In this document: in pieces, positions 22,707 to 22,874 of the stretch
Position numbering within the stretch: the stretch's first letter is position 1
Layout: each line of letters opens with the position of its first letter
The notes under the pieces: model-generated
What the model saw: the letters and a program-made list of their open reading frames with translations, nothing else
What the model was told of the DNA's origin: nothing
The model's database searches: none
Made by a program: the position numbers and the translations under genes
Origin: Treponema sp.
GTDB lineage: Bacteria > Spirochaetota > Spirochaetia > Treponematales > Breznakiellaceae
Length of the DNA: 22,874 nucleotides
NCBI GenBank assembly: GCA_031284105.1
Contig: JAITAN010000219.1
Coordinates: forward strand, 1-22,874
Reading direction: 5' to 3'

Positions 22707-22874
22707 ATGAGCCAAAGGATACATAAACCAAGGAATGTGAGTATAATCATGTATCATATAGTATGCCCTGCGAAATACAGGAGGGCAGTAATAACAGAAG
22801 AAGTAGACAAGAAATTAAAAGAGATATGTCTGGAGATAGAGAAACGATATGAGATAAAATTTCTTGAAATAGGG
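22707..22874 (+). mobile_element. tnpA: IS200/IS605-family tnpA transposase, N-terminal part, cut by the window edge
   Basis: The 56 visible codons read MSQRIHKPRNVSIIMYHIVC, PAKYRRAV and then EICLEIEKRYEIKFLEIG. This is the start of a Y1 HUH transposase of the IS200/IS605 group; the catalytic HUH motif would follow a few residues beyond the edge. The start at 22707 is four bases after the VOC pseudogene stop. A short palindrome, GGAGC-TT-GCTCC, lies upstream at 22669-22680 and could belong to the left end, but it is also VOC coding sequence. Confidence 0.8.

Overview
The window looks like an accessory-rich stretch of a bacterial chromosome, most plausibly from a spirochaete of the Treponema type. 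The reasons are a mid-range GC genome with many decayed insertion sequences, a split gcvPA/gcvPB glycine cleavage operon, a SigI/RsgI pair, small exported beta-rich proteins, separate pyrB and pyrI, and integron-attC-like sites. This lineage call is an inference from gene content; there is no rRNA or tRNA gene to anchor it.

Layout, left to right. (1) 1-508: the first codons of a minus-strand gene, preceded by an operator-like dyad and by eight tandem 21-bp repeats that each carry a 12-bp near-palindrome. (2) 509-5090: a minus-strand set of lysR regulator, GPH-type transporter, subtype-B tannase-like esterase and DUF554 membrane protein. Two matching LysR-type boxes (ATTCC, 5 nt, GGAAW) lie upstream of the regulator and of the transporter. 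(3) 5091-6600: non-coding, with REP-like hairpins and about 39 copies of a 15-18-bp dyad repeat. (4) 6601-8732: a GT4 glycosyltransferase coupled to the GTPase era. (5) 8800-10970: sigI, a very short rsgI and two paralogous exported proteins. The same 13-bp motif precedes both sigI and the first exported protein, so the module looks self-regulated. It ends in a strong terminator. (6) 11200-12600: an AT-rich scar with an attC-like site, a broken DNA methyltransferase, a second attC-like right end, a decayed IS5-type transposase tail and a hairpin series like an IS200/IS605 right end. (7) 12603-16950: gcvT-gcvH-gcvPA-gcvPB on the minus strand, from a near-consensus promoter that appears to give a leaderless gcvT message. 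(8) 17171-18895: a coiled-coil DIP1984-like protein and a NYN nuclease with a C-terminal OST-HTH/LOTUS domain. (9) 19046-19133: four 22-bp dyad repeats. (10) 19741-22222: an HD-GYP response regulator, also apparently leaderless, then pyrB-pyrI behind a terminator that touches the pyrB ribosome binding site. (11) 22223-22874: an AT-rich tail with a VOC-family pseudogene and the start of an IS200/IS605 tnpA.

The three most unusual signals are these. First, the compact SigI-RsgI-exported-protein module, whose RsgI has no sensor domain. Second, three sequence-unrelated tandem arrays that share one architecture: a short palindrome repeated at about two helical turns. Third, the putative integron-cassette remnant around the broken methyltransferase. 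All assignments come from reading the sequence only; no database search was made.
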